In this document: positions 27,790 to 36,513 of the stretch, one piece after another | How the letters are laid out: each line of letters begins with the position of its first letter | Position numbering within the stretch: the stretch's first letter is position 1 | From: Chthonomonas sp. UBA2387 | GTDB taxonomy: Bacteria; Armatimonadota; Fimbriimonadia; Fimbriimonadales; Fimbriimonadaceae | Length of the DNA stretch: 64,000 bases | Direction: 5' to 3' | NCBI GenBank assembly: GCA_002343445.1 | Contig: DDSP01000065.1 | Coordinates: 30,736 to 94,735, forward strand | The notes under the pieces: generated by a model | Databases searched by the model: none | Seen by the model: the letters and a program-made list of their open reading frames with translations, nothing else | Told to the model about the DNA's origin: nothing | Made by a program: the position numbers and the translations under genes

Positions 27790-28753
27790 CGTCCTCGCTT
27801 TAGCGATCGCCTTGTGGTCGGCGGGCTGCGGTACGGGCAGCCCGTTGATCTATGTGGACTTGGACGCCGTGCCCAGGGCGACCATCGAGGCACCCACCCC
27901 ACGCTCGGTATCCGTGCCGCCCTTCCCTTCTCGGGCCGAGGTCGCTCTGCCTCCGGTTGACGCGCTTGATGCGGAGTTCCTGGACGTTCGAGAGGCGATG
28001 CAAGGGCGCATCGAAGCCTATCTGGGCGAGATTCGTGACGCCGAAAGCGAGCGCCGACGAGAGATGGTGCGGATCGCCACGACCGAGCGCATGGCCGCCG
28101 AACGCCGCGCAGCGGTCCGAGCCTACGAGGCGTTCGCCGTCGATTCGTTTGCCTCCGCTATGGATCGGTTACGCGAGCGACTGGTCGCCTATGGCGAGGA
28201 GGTCGGTCCCCTGCTGGTCCAGACGGTCAACGTGGGCTATCACCCGGAACCCGAGGTCTGGGGCGAAGCCCCTGCGAACCCCGTCGCCAAGGAGCGCTAC
28301 GAGACCGCTCGCCGCCTTTGGGGCGAGATCCGCGAGGCGCGACGCCGCTACGACCGGGACGCCGACGCGATCATCGCTCTGCACTACGAAGAATCGGATG
28401 CGTTTCTGACCGAACGTCTCGCAGAGATCGAGAGTCGGCGCGAACTTCAAGACCGGCAGGTGGACCTTATGGGAGACCTCGCCACGGCCGAGACGATTCG
28501 AGGCCGCGCCGACGCGCTGGGCGCGGCACCGCCACCCAACCGGGCGACACGGCCCGCGCCTGCCGTTGCGACGCCTCCCCCGCCAGGAACCCGCGCCACC
28601 CCCCGCGACGAGGATTGGACGCAAACGCGAGAGCGGCTTCGCGAGGAAGCCGCCCTCTTTGCCAAGTTGCGAGGCGGTCGGCTCTCCGATCGCCCTGCGG
28701 GTGCTCAGGATTTGACCGAGGCGTTCGTGGCTTGGCGCTCGGGGCGCGAGTGA
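27734..28753 (+). CDS. Orphan coiled-coil lipoprotein of the BAM/Tam cluster
   Basis: The 339-residue product overlaps the 3' end of the Skp-like gene by 56 bp in another frame. ATG 27734 gives MAPTTSPKTWSRRWTPRASV, then the hydrophobic stretch LALAIALWSAGC, a good lipobox with Cys34. The mature part is mostly charged helix (RIEAYLGEIRDAESERRREM; TERMAAERRAAVRAYEAFAV), followed by a Pro/Ala-rich linker (residues about 265-295) and a short helical tail. I know no family for it. Overlap with a chaperone gene and export as a lipoprotein suggest a role in outer-membrane assembly, which is inference. Confidence 0.75.
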   Translation: MAPTTSPKTWSRRWTPRASVLALAIALWSAGCGTGSPLIYVDLDAVPRATIEAPTPRSVSVPPFPSRAEVALPPVDALDAEFLDVREAMQGRIEAYLGEIRDAESERRREMVRIATTERMAAERRAAVRAYEAFAVDSFASAMDRLRERLVAYGEEVGPLLVQTVNVGYHPEPEVWGEAPANPVAKERYETARRLWGEIREARRRYDRDADAIIALHYEESDAFLTERLAEIESRRELQDRQVDLMGDLATAETIRGRADALGAAPPPNRATRPAPAVATPPPPGTRATPRDEDWTQTRERLREEAALFAKLRGGRLSDRPAGAQDLTEAFVAWRSGRE

Positions 28754-28763
28754 GCGACGCTGC

Positions 28764-29705
28764 TCACAGGGCCCGGATCGAGCGAAGCACCTCCTCGAGC
28801 GCAAAGGCGAACTGATTGCCGTAGGCCGTCGCAGTAGACAAACCGACGATGTAGACCCGGCTCTTGGCCGCAAAGACCACGGCCGCGTGGCGTGTCGGGG
28901 TGCCGTTGATCGTCCCTTCGCCTACCCGGAGCAACGCGGGTGTGCCGTCGTCCAGCTTCTCTTTTGAAGCGTGGAACACGTTGAGCCCGAGTTCTTTGAA
29001 GTAGGCCTCAGCCAACTCCTCGGGCTGGTGGTCGGCCGTCTCCGAGTAGATGGTGAGGTAAAGGTCGGGCAGCGAGCCGACGAGCGCGATGGATCGCTCG
29101 TCCACCGGCATCTCGCGGAAGCCGCGCGGGATATCGGTCACGAACCGGAGGTTCGTGTTGGTGGTCTGCGATGAAAGGTTGGCTTTGCCCTTGTTGAGCG
29201 TGCCGATCGTGGTGCGGGACTTCATCGAGTGGGTGCCCCACATGTTGATGTCCCACTTGTGTTCGAGGGTCTTGCCACCCGATACCGTCTGGACGATCGC
29301 CTTCGCGCCGTAGTCCTCGACCTGGTACATGCAGTTGAGCAACACACCCGGTCCGATGACTCCGTCGAGCGATTCTCCGCTGCGGTCCACCTTGTTGCCC
29401 CCGTTTTTCCAGTGGATCAGGGAGAATCGCGTGTTGGTGCCGTCGTCGTAGATCACGATCGGACCGGCGGGTGTCGCTACGGCCGAGAAGCTCCGGAACG
29501 TGGGAACACTCCGGGACACTTCGCGCCGCCAAACCGCATTGATGTTGTCCGAGGAAACGCTCAACCGCTTCTGCGCCGCTTCGTAGGTCACGGTGTACGA
29601 GCTGTTCTTGTGGCGGATCACCAACGTTTGGGTGTGCGCCGCAACTCCCACAGCGAGCATCGCGCCGATCAACGCGATTCGTAGGGTGTTTGATCTGGCC
29701 GTCAT
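28764..29705 (-). CDS. Exported protein of unknown function
   Basis: The 313-residue protein has a clear signal peptide (TLRIALIGAMLAVGVAAHTQ). The mature part is beta-rich, with short strands such as TLVIRHKNSSYTVTYEAAQK and a last third that looks like a small alpha-beta domain (QPEELAEAYFKELGLNVFHA through FAFALEEVLRSIRAL). No enzyme motif is visible. It is convergent with the lipoprotein gene (10 bp gap) and faces away from the nitrilase gene. Its 5' leader contains a 9-bp hairpin. Confidence 0.7.
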   Translation of the reverse strand: MTARSNTLRIALIGAMLAVGVAAHTQTLVIRHKNSSYTVTYEAAQKRLSVSSDNINAVWRREVSRSVPTFRSFSAVATPAGPIVIYDDGTNTRFSLIHWKNGGNKVDRSGESLDGVIGPGVLLNCMYQVEDYGAKAIVQTVSGGKTLEHKWDINMWGTHSMKSRTTIGTLNKGKANLSSQTTNTNLRFVTDIPRGFREMPVDERSIALVGSLPDLYLTIYSETADHQPEELAEAYFKELGLNVFHASKEKLDDGTPALLRVGEGTINGTPTRHAAVVFAAKSRVYIVGLSTATAYGNQFAFALEEVLRSIRAL

Positions 29706-29715
29706 TTCAGTCTCC

Positions 29716-29751
29716 GAGCGTCTGAGTCGTGCGGCCGGGGTGCAGACGCTC
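29716..29751 (-). other. Hairpin in the leader of the exported-protein gene
   Basis: A perfect 9-bp stem, GAGCGTCTG / CAGACGCTC, with an 18-nt loop lies 11-46 nt upstream of the minus-strand start codon at 29705. There is no T-run, so it is not an ordinary terminator. It would sit next to the ribosome site and could affect translation or message stability. The rest of the 29706-29962 gap holds no gene or riboswitch I recognise. Confidence 0.45.
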
Positions 29752-29962
29752 GCCCCTGCCGTGGGGCAGAGCGGGAACGAGGTTCGTGTTCAGCGCCAAT
29801 CCACCTGACCTTCGGTGGCAATCGCTCGCACCCGTCGTCTGCCCCAAGCTCAGTGTGGAGCCGAAACGTGCCGGGGAATCAACGTAAAGGAGTCGGGTTT
29901 GGTTTTCGGGACCTTAGCCCCGGGACGGACACAGCGACCCTTCGCCGGTACACTCGCCCGCA

Positions 29963-30820
29963 ATGGTGCTCCGAGCCGCCGTCGCGCAGATCGCTCCCGA
30001 CAAGGGGCAAACCGACTTCAATCTGAACCGCATCGCGTCCATCATCCGGCAGGCGGCGGACGAGGGCGCCGGCCTGATTTGCTTCCCCGAGACGTGCACC
30101 ACGGGCTACTTCCTCGAGGGAGGCGTGCTCGAACACGCCATGACCGCTGACGCCTTGGCCGAGGCGGTGGGGCGCCGCTTGACCGGGTCAGGGGCGATCG
30201 ACGTGGTCCTTGGCTTCTATGAGAAGGCGGAAGCGACGCTCTACAACTCGGCGGCCGTGTTGCGCTGGGACGGGTCGGCGTGCCACGTGGCGTCGGTCTA
30301 CCGCAAGTTCTTCTTGCCCACTTACGGAGTGTTCGACGAAGAGCGGTTCGTTTCGGCGGGCCGCGAACTGGGCGTCTTCCAGGGGTCTTGGGGTCTCGGC
30401 GGGCTGCTCATCTGCGAGGATATCTGGCACTCGATTTTGGGAACGTTGCTCGCGGTATATGGCGCGCAGGTCGTGGTGGTGCCCTCGGCCTCGCCGGCTC
30501 GTGGCTTCGATGGGCCGACCATTGGCAACTTGGACCGCTACTCGCGGATGGTGCGCGCTGTGAGCGAAGAGCACGGCGTGTTCACCCTCAACCCCATGCT
30601 GGTGGGGTTCGAAGGAGGCAAGGGGTTCGTCGGCGGTTCGCGCATCGTGGACCCGATGGGCCAGGTGCTCGCCGAGGCGCCCGTCGGCGAAGAAGCGCTG
30701 ATCGTGGCGGACCTAGACCTGGACCTGGTGGCAGTCGCGCGCACACAAGCGCCGCTGCTCGCCGACCTCAAGACGGCGTGGTCGAGCCTGCGCTCGTTCG
30801 TTGAGAACGCCCCGGCCTAG
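29963..30820 (+). CDS. Nitrilase-superfamily carbon-nitrogen hydrolase
   Basis: The 285-residue enzyme has the full catalytic set of the superfamily: Glu43 (GLICFPETCTTGYF), Lys115 (VYRKFFLPTYGVFDE) and Cys151 (GGLLICEDIWHSIL). Members hydrolyse amides or nitriles, or serve as the glutaminase part of NAD synthetase. The Y-R-K-F-x-L-P-T-Y-G-V-F-D-E-x-R pattern and L-I-C-E-D-I-W are close to the amidase domain of glutamine-dependent NAD synthetase (NadE), but no synthetase domain follows, so this is a stand-alone amidase. The substrate is unknown. No signal peptide is seen. Confidence 0.88.
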   Translation: MVLRAAVAQIAPDKGQTDFNLNRIASIIRQAADEGAGLICFPETCTTGYFLEGGVLEHAMTADALAEAVGRRLTGSGAIDVVLGFYEKAEATLYNSAAVLRWDGSACHVASVYRKFFLPTYGVFDEERFVSAGRELGVFQGSWGLGGLLICEDIWHSILGTLLAVYGAQVVVVPSASPARGFDGPTIGNLDRYSRMVRAVSEEHGVFTLNPMLVGFEGGKGFVGGSRIVDPMGQVLAEAPVGEEALIVADLDLDLVAVARTQAPLLADLKTAWSSLRSFVENAPA

Positions 30821-30832
30821 GCCATGGCAGCC

Positions 30833-31204
30833 TTACTTCTCTTTCGCGCCCTGCGCGATCCAGTCCGAGATCATCTGAATCTCGTTGGCCGGCAGCGGCT
30901 TGGCCATCATCGGCATCTGCGGCTTCTTCTTGCCGTTGACATAGAGCAACAGGTCGCTCTCGGCGGGCTTGCCGGCCTTGAACAGTTTGCCCTGCTTGCT
31001 CTTCACGATCGCCTCGTAGGAGTCGAGCCGAACGCCATCCTGCTGTTTCTTGGCGCCGTGGCAGTTGATGCAGGACCGGTCGAGGATCGGCTTGATCTCC
31101 TTATACGTGACGGTCTTGCTTTGCGAAATCGCAGGCGAGGCAACGAAGGCGGCAGTGACGACGAGCGCCGAGGCGGCGAACAGGAAGAACGACTTGGGTC
31201 GCAT
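30833..31204 (-). CDS. Small exported cytochrome c (planctomycete PSCyt1 type)
   Basis: The 123-residue protein has a signal peptide (SFFLFAASALVVTAAFVASP) and one haem-binding motif, Cys45-x-x-Cys48-His49 in ILDRSCINCHGAKKQQDGVR. The L-D-S-Y-E-A-I-V-K-S-K-Q-G-K-L segment and the distal MPMMAKPLPANEIQMISDWI (candidate axial Met, then the final helix) match the C-type cytochrome domain PF07635. It is probably a periplasmic electron carrier. It overlaps no other gene and is convergent with the nitrilase gene. A partner dehydrogenase is not next to it. Confidence 0.88.
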   Translation of the reverse strand: MRPKSFFLFAASALVVTAAFVASPAISQSKTVTYKEIKPILDRSCINCHGAKKQQDGVRLDSYEAIVKSKQGKLFKAGKPAESDLLLYVNGKKKPQMPMMAKPLPANEIQMISDWIAQGAKEK

Positions 31205-31245
31205 GGGCAAGGATTCCGACGCCCGAACCCCCGGATTGGTCACGC

Positions 31246-32898
31246 TCAGACGATCGCCTTGCGCACCCGGTCCGCCGAGGATCGCTGGCTCACCGGCCGC
31301 ACGGAAGCCACGTTGTCCGGTTCGTAGTCGAGCAACTTCAGCCAATCCTCTTGGGTGTCCGACTTGGGGAAGATCTCGTTCTCGCGGTACTCGGCCTCGA
31401 GCGCGGCAAGCAGGTCCTGTTGCGAGATGCCGTGGCGGGCATTGGGCTCGGCGATGGATCGTTCGATGGCGTAGTCCTTCGCACGCTCGACCACCGATCG
31501 GAGCAGCGCGCCGCTGACGAGATCCGACCAGTGCAGCGTCTCGGTCGAGCCATTCTTCAAGTGCACTTGCAGGAAGCGATGCTCCTTGCTGGGCGTCCAC
31601 AACGCCTCGATCGTCCGGCGCGCCAAGGCCTGCCTTGCGCAGTCCACTTCGCCGCCAAACTCTTCGAGGATGCCCGGATCGAGCGGCATGTCGGCGTGCA
31701 GGTAGATGCCGATGATTTGTTCGGATGCCGAACGGTCGGGACGGTTGACCTTGACCTTGCGGTCGATTCGCTCCGGGCGAAGCACGGCCGGATCAATGTA
31801 GTCGGGTCGGTTCGACGTGAGCATGAGCACCACGTTGTCGAGCGACACCAGACCATCCAACTCGGCGCAGAACTGGGGCACCACCGTGTTGCTGATGTTC
31901 AGCCACCGGCCCGAGGAACGCGTGCGAAGCACGCTTTCGGCCTCGTCCATGAAGATGAACACCAGCCTCCCCTCTTTGGCCTTCTCGCGGGCGATGCGGA
32001 ACACTTCGCGCACCATGCGCTCGGTCTCTCCCAACCACATGTTGAGGATTTTCGGACCACTGATGGCCATAAAGTACTCCTTCACGGGCTTGCCGACGCG
32101 CTTCGAATACTCTTGCGTGAGGTTGTAGGCCGTCGCCTTGCCGATGAGGGTCTTGCCGCAACCGGGAGGGCCATGGAGCAGGATGCCTTTCACGGGCTTC
32201 TTCTCGAACTTCCGGAAGATCTCGGGATGCAGCAGCGGCTTTTCGATCGTGTCGCGGATCAGACGGATCGCCTCGCTCTGCCCGCCGACCTTCTCCCAGG
32301 GAATCTCGGGGACGTCCTCGTAGAAGAAGTCGCGGTTTTCCTTGGTTTCGAACCACTCGACGGCCACGCGCCCGGTCGGCTCGATGCGGACCGTGTCGCC
32401 GGGGTGGAGGGTCTGCTCGGCGAGCGCTGCGGAACGCAGCACGACTCGGCCACCGTCGGTGGTCGGCGCTTCGCCCCCGACTCGCAACCGACCGTCGTCG
32501 TAGACCTCGGAGACCTTGGCCATCGCGCCTCCGGGATGCGGTGGCAGCCTGCCGACGATCGCGTACGCGTCGTTGACCAGCACGCGGTCGCCTACGGTCG
32601 GGGTTTCGTCCAGCGTGGGGTCCAACTGGGCCAAGAACTCCGAATCTCCCACCGCGATGAGCGCCAGTCCGCCTTCTTGGTCCACCAGATAGACGCCGGT
32701 TCGGTTGGCCGGGGCCGTGAGTTTGGCGTAGGCCTCCTCATACTCGGCCAGCAGCTTCTCGCGCTCCTCGGATCGTTCGGCATCCTTACGAATGTCGTCG
32801 CGCAAGGCGGACAGGTAAGTGCGCGCGCGAGGGTCGTCGCCCGCACCCGCGATCAGACGATCCACGATCTCAAGGCTCGAGGGTTGATCCGAAGGCAT
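31246..32898 (-). CDS. Mpa/ARC-like proteasomal AAA ATPase
   Basis: The 550-residue protein follows the ARC/Mpa order: N-terminal coiled coil (residues 30-60), two OB folds (about 65-190), and an AAA module with Walker A at 243-250 (GPPGCGKT), an aromatic pore loop W288-L289-G290 (KILNMWLGETER), Walker B (VFIFMDEAES, 313-322) and arginine fingers near 374-380 (LRPERIDRKVK). In actinobacteria this hexamer unfolds Pup-tagged proteins for the 20S proteasome. The C-terminus here is RVRKAIV, without the Q-Y-L type (HbYX) tail that docks on the proteasome. No pup, prcA/B or pafA is in the window. Confidence 0.88.
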   Translation of the reverse strand: MPSDQPSSLEIVDRLIAGAGDDPRARTYLSALRDDIRKDAERSEEREKLLAEYEEAYAKLTAPANRTGVYLVDQEGGLALIAVGDSEFLAQLDPTLDETPTVGDRVLVNDAYAIVGRLPPHPGGAMAKVSEVYDDGRLRVGGEAPTTDGGRVVLRSAALAEQTLHPGDTVRIEPTGRVAVEWFETKENRDFFYEDVPEIPWEKVGGQSEAIRLIRDTIEKPLLHPEIFRKFEKKPVKGILLHGPPGCGKTLIGKATAYNLTQEYSKRVGKPVKEYFMAISGPKILNMWLGETERMVREVFRIAREKAKEGRLVFIFMDEAESVLRTRSSGRWLNISNTVVPQFCAELDGLVSLDNVVLMLTSNRPDYIDPAVLRPERIDRKVKVNRPDRSASEQIIGIYLHADMPLDPGILEEFGGEVDCARQALARRTIEALWTPSKEHRFLQVHLKNGSTETLHWSDLVSGALLRSVVERAKDYAIERSIAEPNARHGISQQDLLAALEAEYRENEIFPKSDTQEDWLKLLDYEPDNVASVRPVSQRSSADRVRKAIV

Positions 32899-32944
32899 CT
32901 CACCACATCATACGTCGCTTGAGCCCTTCCAGTGCCGTCGCGGG

Positions 32945-35260
32945 CTACAGTGTCGCCCACCGAACCGGCAGTTCGGCGAACCACATGGCCGAGCCATCCT
33001 CCCACGTCGCTCCCGCCATCTCGACCGGCAGCCCGGCATACGAGGCGACTCGGGCCTCGATCGACCCGTAGCCGTCGCTGGTCGTGTTCGCCTTCAGCAT
33101 CGCTTTCTTACCGTCGCCCTTGAGCGTCAGTTCCATCACGGTGCGCTTGCCTTTGCGGTAAGCCGTGGATTCGCCATCGTCGGCCACGTAGGTCAGGCGC
33201 GTCTCGCCCTTCCAGCCCTTGGGCGCGAAGACGTGGAACTCGGCCTTCCGCAGGTCCTTGCGATTCGTCGTCGGCCAGCCAGCGCACGCGGGCAGAATCG
33301 CGCCCGCTCGAATGTACAGGGGCGTGCGGTCGCGCGTGACCGGGACCACGACCTCGCCCGGCTCGACCCACTCGCCAGCGGCGACGTCGAACCATGGCTG
33401 GTCGCCCGGCAACACGACCGTGCGCTCCTTTTGGCCGTCCGTGAGGAATGGCGCCTGCATGATGAAGGGGCCGATGAGGAACTGGTCGCACACGGTGTCC
33501 AAGTCCTTGCCTTCGAAATCGTACGAAAGCGGCCTCAGGATGGCCTCCCCCTTGGCTTCTTGCTCGGCGAAGAGCGTGTACAGGTAGGGCAACAGCCGGT
33601 AGCGAAGCTGGATCAGGTGCCGGAGCGTGCCCAGCGCACGGCGGGAGTACGCCCAGGGCTCCTGCCGCCGCGCCTCCTTCATCGTGTGGTTCCTGAGGAA
33701 CGGGAAGAGGAACGTCGCCTTGGCCCAATCCACCATCAGCCCTTCGGGCGTGTCGCCACCAAAGCCGCCCAGGTCGGGCCCGTTGAAGGGGATGCCGCTC
33801 AACGCCAAGTTCAACGACGTGGGGATGGCCATGCGGAGGTAGTGGTGGTTGGCCACGTTGTCGCCCGTCCAAACGGCGCTGTATCGGCTGGTTCCGATGA
33901 ACGCCGAGCGCGAGAGGACGAACGGCCGCGAACGTGGCTTGGCCCGCCTCAGGCCGTCGAACGTGGCCATCTGCATGCCGAGGGCGTATTGGTTGCGGTG
34001 CAGAGCGTGGTCGTCCTTGCCGTTGCGGAAGCGCATCCCGGAGGGGTCCACGGGGCCGGTCGCTGGGTCGTTCATGTCCACCCAGTAGCCCGCGAATCCA
34101 AGCTCCGTCCAATCGCGAACATGGTTCGACCACCACTTGCGGCCTTTGGGCTGCGTGAAGTCGGGAAACACCGTCTCGCCGGGCCAAACAAGGCCGACAT
34201 ACGGATGGCCCTCCGGCCCTTGGCAGAACACGCCCTTGGCCAAGCCGTCGTCATAGGCGGCATAGCCGGGGTCTCGCTTGACCCCGGGGTCGAGGATCGG
34301 CACGACGCGTCGGCGAGAGCGCCACAGCTTCCACACCGTGTTCTGGACACCCTCGGGGAAGTTGGCGGGATCCAGGGTGAAGACGCGGTAGCCGTCCATG
34401 TACTCGATGTCCAGCCAAAGGGCGTCGCACGGGATCTTGGTCTTGCGGAACTTCTCGTCGAGTTCGAGGAGTTGCTCGCTGGTCGCGTAGCCCCATCGGG
34501 ACTGGTGGTAGCCGAGCGACCAGAGCGGGGGGAGGGGCGTCTTGCCGACCAGCGCCTGCAATTTGCGGGTGAGGTCGGCGAGCGAATCGCCCACGAGGAA
34601 CCACACGTCGGGTTGACCGCACTCGCTGCCCACGATCAGGTGGTCGCCCGTCTTCTGCCAATCCACGAAGTACCTCTTCTCGCCTGTTCCGGGAGGGGTC
34701 TCCATGAACACGGGGCCGGGGTTGTGGACGAGAATGCCCACCCAAGCACCCTTGAGCCGCACGATGACGTAGGGGACCGAAGCGTACGAAGGGTCGGCGT
34801 AGTCCTCCATCCACTGGCCCGAATGGAAGTCGCTCCACACGTCAGTGTTCCAGAACTTCGTGCGGAGCCCGCTGAGTTCGAGGCGGCCCAGGTTCTTCTC
34901 GCCCATGCCGAAGTACTTGGCGTCGGCGGGCACTTCGAACTGGAGCATCCACGATTCGCCCATCACGCCAAAGCCCTCGCCCTTACACGTCTTCAGCACG
35001 GTCTTACCGTTGAACTGGAGCGCAAGGGAGCCGTCCGACTCCACCTTGAGGCCACCTTTGGCGGGAGCAGGGGGCGTCAGCGGGTCGATGGAGACATTCT
35101 CTTGCCAACGGTTCTTCTTGCTCACTCGGAACCGGTGGACGTCGCCTTCGAACGACTCGGCCCGAGCATCAAACGTCTCCTTGCCGATGTGGAGTCCGGC
35201 GGCGTCGGCTCGTTGGGCGAATGCGAAGTTGGCGCGATGCGGATACTTGGTGAAGAACAT
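32945..35260 (-). CDS. GH31 alpha-glycosidase
   Basis: The 771-residue enzyme has an N-terminal beta-sandwich and a GH31 (beta/alpha)8 barrel. The catalytic nucleophile is Asp395 in FAGYWVDMNDPATGP (usual W-x-D-M-N-E), and the acid/base Asp is expected in IPFNGPDLGGFGGDTPE. DALWLDIEYMDGYRVFTLDP and SRSAFIGTSRYSAVWTGDN are further family motifs. Substrates are alpha-glucosides or alpha-xylosides. No signal peptide is visible, so it may act on imported oligosaccharides. The N-x-D-P in place of N-E-P after the nucleophile is a small variation. Confidence 0.92.
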   Translation of the reverse strand: MFFTKYPHRANFAFAQRADAAGLHIGKETFDARAESFEGDVHRFRVSKKNRWQENVSIDPLTPPAPAKGGLKVESDGSLALQFNGKTVLKTCKGEGFGVMGESWMLQFEVPADAKYFGMGEKNLGRLELSGLRTKFWNTDVWSDFHSGQWMEDYADPSYASVPYVIVRLKGAWVGILVHNPGPVFMETPPGTGEKRYFVDWQKTGDHLIVGSECGQPDVWFLVGDSLADLTRKLQALVGKTPLPPLWSLGYHQSRWGYATSEQLLELDEKFRKTKIPCDALWLDIEYMDGYRVFTLDPANFPEGVQNTVWKLWRSRRRVVPILDPGVKRDPGYAAYDDGLAKGVFCQGPEGHPYVGLVWPGETVFPDFTQPKGRKWWSNHVRDWTELGFAGYWVDMNDPATGPVDPSGMRFRNGKDDHALHRNQYALGMQMATFDGLRRAKPRSRPFVLSRSAFIGTSRYSAVWTGDNVANHHYLRMAIPTSLNLALSGIPFNGPDLGGFGGDTPEGLMVDWAKATFLFPFLRNHTMKEARRQEPWAYSRRALGTLRHLIQLRYRLLPYLYTLFAEQEAKGEAILRPLSYDFEGKDLDTVCDQFLIGPFIMQAPFLTDGQKERTVVLPGDQPWFDVAAGEWVEPGEVVVPVTRDRTPLYIRAGAILPACAGWPTTNRKDLRKAEFHVFAPKGWKGETRLTYVADDGESTAYRKGKRTVMELTLKGDGKKAMLKANTTSDGYGSIEARVASYAGLPVEMAGATWEDGSAMWFAELPVRWATL

Positions 35261-35342
35261 GGCGGCAGTCGGAATTGTGACTCAGGCGGGTGGGTTCCGG
35301 GTGCGACCGGCCCATCCGATTCGTGCTCAAGCAAGCTGGACC

Positions 35343-35849
35343 TTAGTCCGGCCGCTTGGCCCAGGGGTCTTCGGCTTTGCTCGTCTGGTCGTCGAGCCGC
35401 AAGAGGGCGTCGGCCAAGCGGAGCCCCAGATTGCGAGCCAGATTGGCGATCACGATGATGCCCAAATCCTTTTCGTCCCAAATCAGCCGACGCAGGGGCT
35501 TCACCGGAACACGGGCGACACGCGTAAACCCGTCGGAATAGGCCGCACGGCATCGGGGCTCGTTGTCCACTAGGGCGAGCTCGCCCAACACACCTGGAGG
35601 GCGGACGACTTCGCTGGGTTCGCCGTCGCTTCGGTACACCGTGATGTGCCCTTCGAGCACCACGAAGAGGTCGGCGTTCTTTTCGTTGAGCGTGAAAATG
35701 GGGTCACCGGACGCAAGGATTTCCTCCGTCGCGAGGTCGGCGACTTTGGCGACCTGGTGATCGTTCAGACCGAACACCAGATAGTTCCTTCGAAAAGGAT
35801 CCAAGCTGGCGAGTTTGTGCTCCACGATTTCTGAATGATATCTTAACAC
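35343..35849 (-). CDS. Cyclic-nucleotide-binding-domain protein
   Basis: The 168-residue protein holds one cNMP_binding domain: LASGDPIFTLNEKNADLFVV followed by LEGHITVY, and the phosphate-binding cassette VLGELALVDNEPRCRAAYSD (G-E-L-A-L plus R in the usual P-R-x-A). The C-terminal helix ends without a helix-turn-helix, so it is not a CRP-type activator. Similar single-domain proteins act as stand-alone sensors or pair with another protein. It is near the PlsC and GH31 genes with short gaps. Ligand (cAMP or cGMP) unknown. Confidence 0.82.
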   Translation of the reverse strand: MLRYHSEIVEHKLASLDPFRRNYLVFGLNDHQVAKVADLATEEILASGDPIFTLNEKNADLFVVLEGHITVYRSDGEPSEVVRPPGVLGELALVDNEPRCRAAYSDGFTRVARVPVKPLRRLIWDEKDLGIIVIANLARNLGLRLADALLRLDDQTSKAEDPWAKRPD

Positions 35850-35886
35850 AAGGCCATGCGCGCGCGGCAGCCGAGTGTCCTACGGT

Positions 35887-36507
35887 CTATTCCAAGTTCA
35901 GGCCGGCTTCGCGCGTCGCGGCCAGGACGCGTTCCCGAAGGGTCTCCGAGAAGGCTTCGGCGTCCTGCTTCGCGTCGCCGCGTCCCGCGGTCTCGGCGAA
36001 CGTGAACGGGTGCCCAAAACACACGACCGTGCGCCCGAACACGCGGTTCGTGCCGCACAATCCCACCGGCAGCACGTTCGCCCCGGTGCGCTTGGCCAGC
36101 ATGGCGACGCCTCGGTTGATGGGCCGCATGGTCTTGCCGTCGTTGCGCGTCCCCTCAGGGAACACCAGCACGGCATGGCCTTGTTCGAGTTCGGCGATGG
36201 CCCTGCGGATGGCCTCGGTATCGCTGGAGCCGCGGCGCACGGGGAACGAGCCCAGACTGCGGATCAGGGCCGCGAACGGCTTGAACCGAAACAGTTCTTC
36301 CTTCGCCATGAACCGCAACCCCCGAGGCAACGCGGTCCCCACCGAGGGCGGATCGAGGAGGCTGAGGTGCACGGGTGCGACGATCAGCGGGCCTTCGAGC
36401 GGCACCCGCTCCACCCCAAGAACCTTGAACCCGCCCAGCGGCGTGAAGAAGAACCACCGCAAGACAAAGCGGGCGATGCGGTACCAGAGGGACCAAGACT
36501 TGCCCAC
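35887..36507 (-). CDS. plsC: 1-acylglycerol-3-phosphate acyltransferase (PlsC family)
   Basis: The 206-residue protein has the acyltransferase motif H-x4-D at residues 47-52 (VAPVHLSLLDPPSVG) and motif III, VFPEGTR, at 115-121. A leading membrane helix (WYRIARFVLRWFFFTPLGGF) places it at the inner membrane, where it adds the second acyl chain to lysophosphatidic acid in phospholipid synthesis. The start MGKSWSLW is the first codon and gives the usual length for the family. It is a few base pairs after the small membrane protein upstream. Confidence 0.9.
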   Translation of the reverse strand: MGKSWSLWYRIARFVLRWFFFTPLGGFKVLGVERVPLEGPLIVAPVHLSLLDPPSVGTALPRGLRFMAKEELFRFKPFAALIRSLGSFPVRRGSSDTEAIRRAIAELEQGHAVLVFPEGTRNDGKTMRPINRGVAMLAKRTGANVLPVGLCGTNRVFGRTVVCFGHPFTFAETAGRGDAKQDAEAFSETLRERVLAATREAGLNLE

Positions 36508-36513
36508 GGCCGT

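Noticed and set aside
28750..28767. GTGAGC / GCTCAC hairpin between convergent genes
   Set aside because: Only 6 bp with no T-run, and it overlaps the stop of the lipoprotein gene. Too weak to call a terminator.
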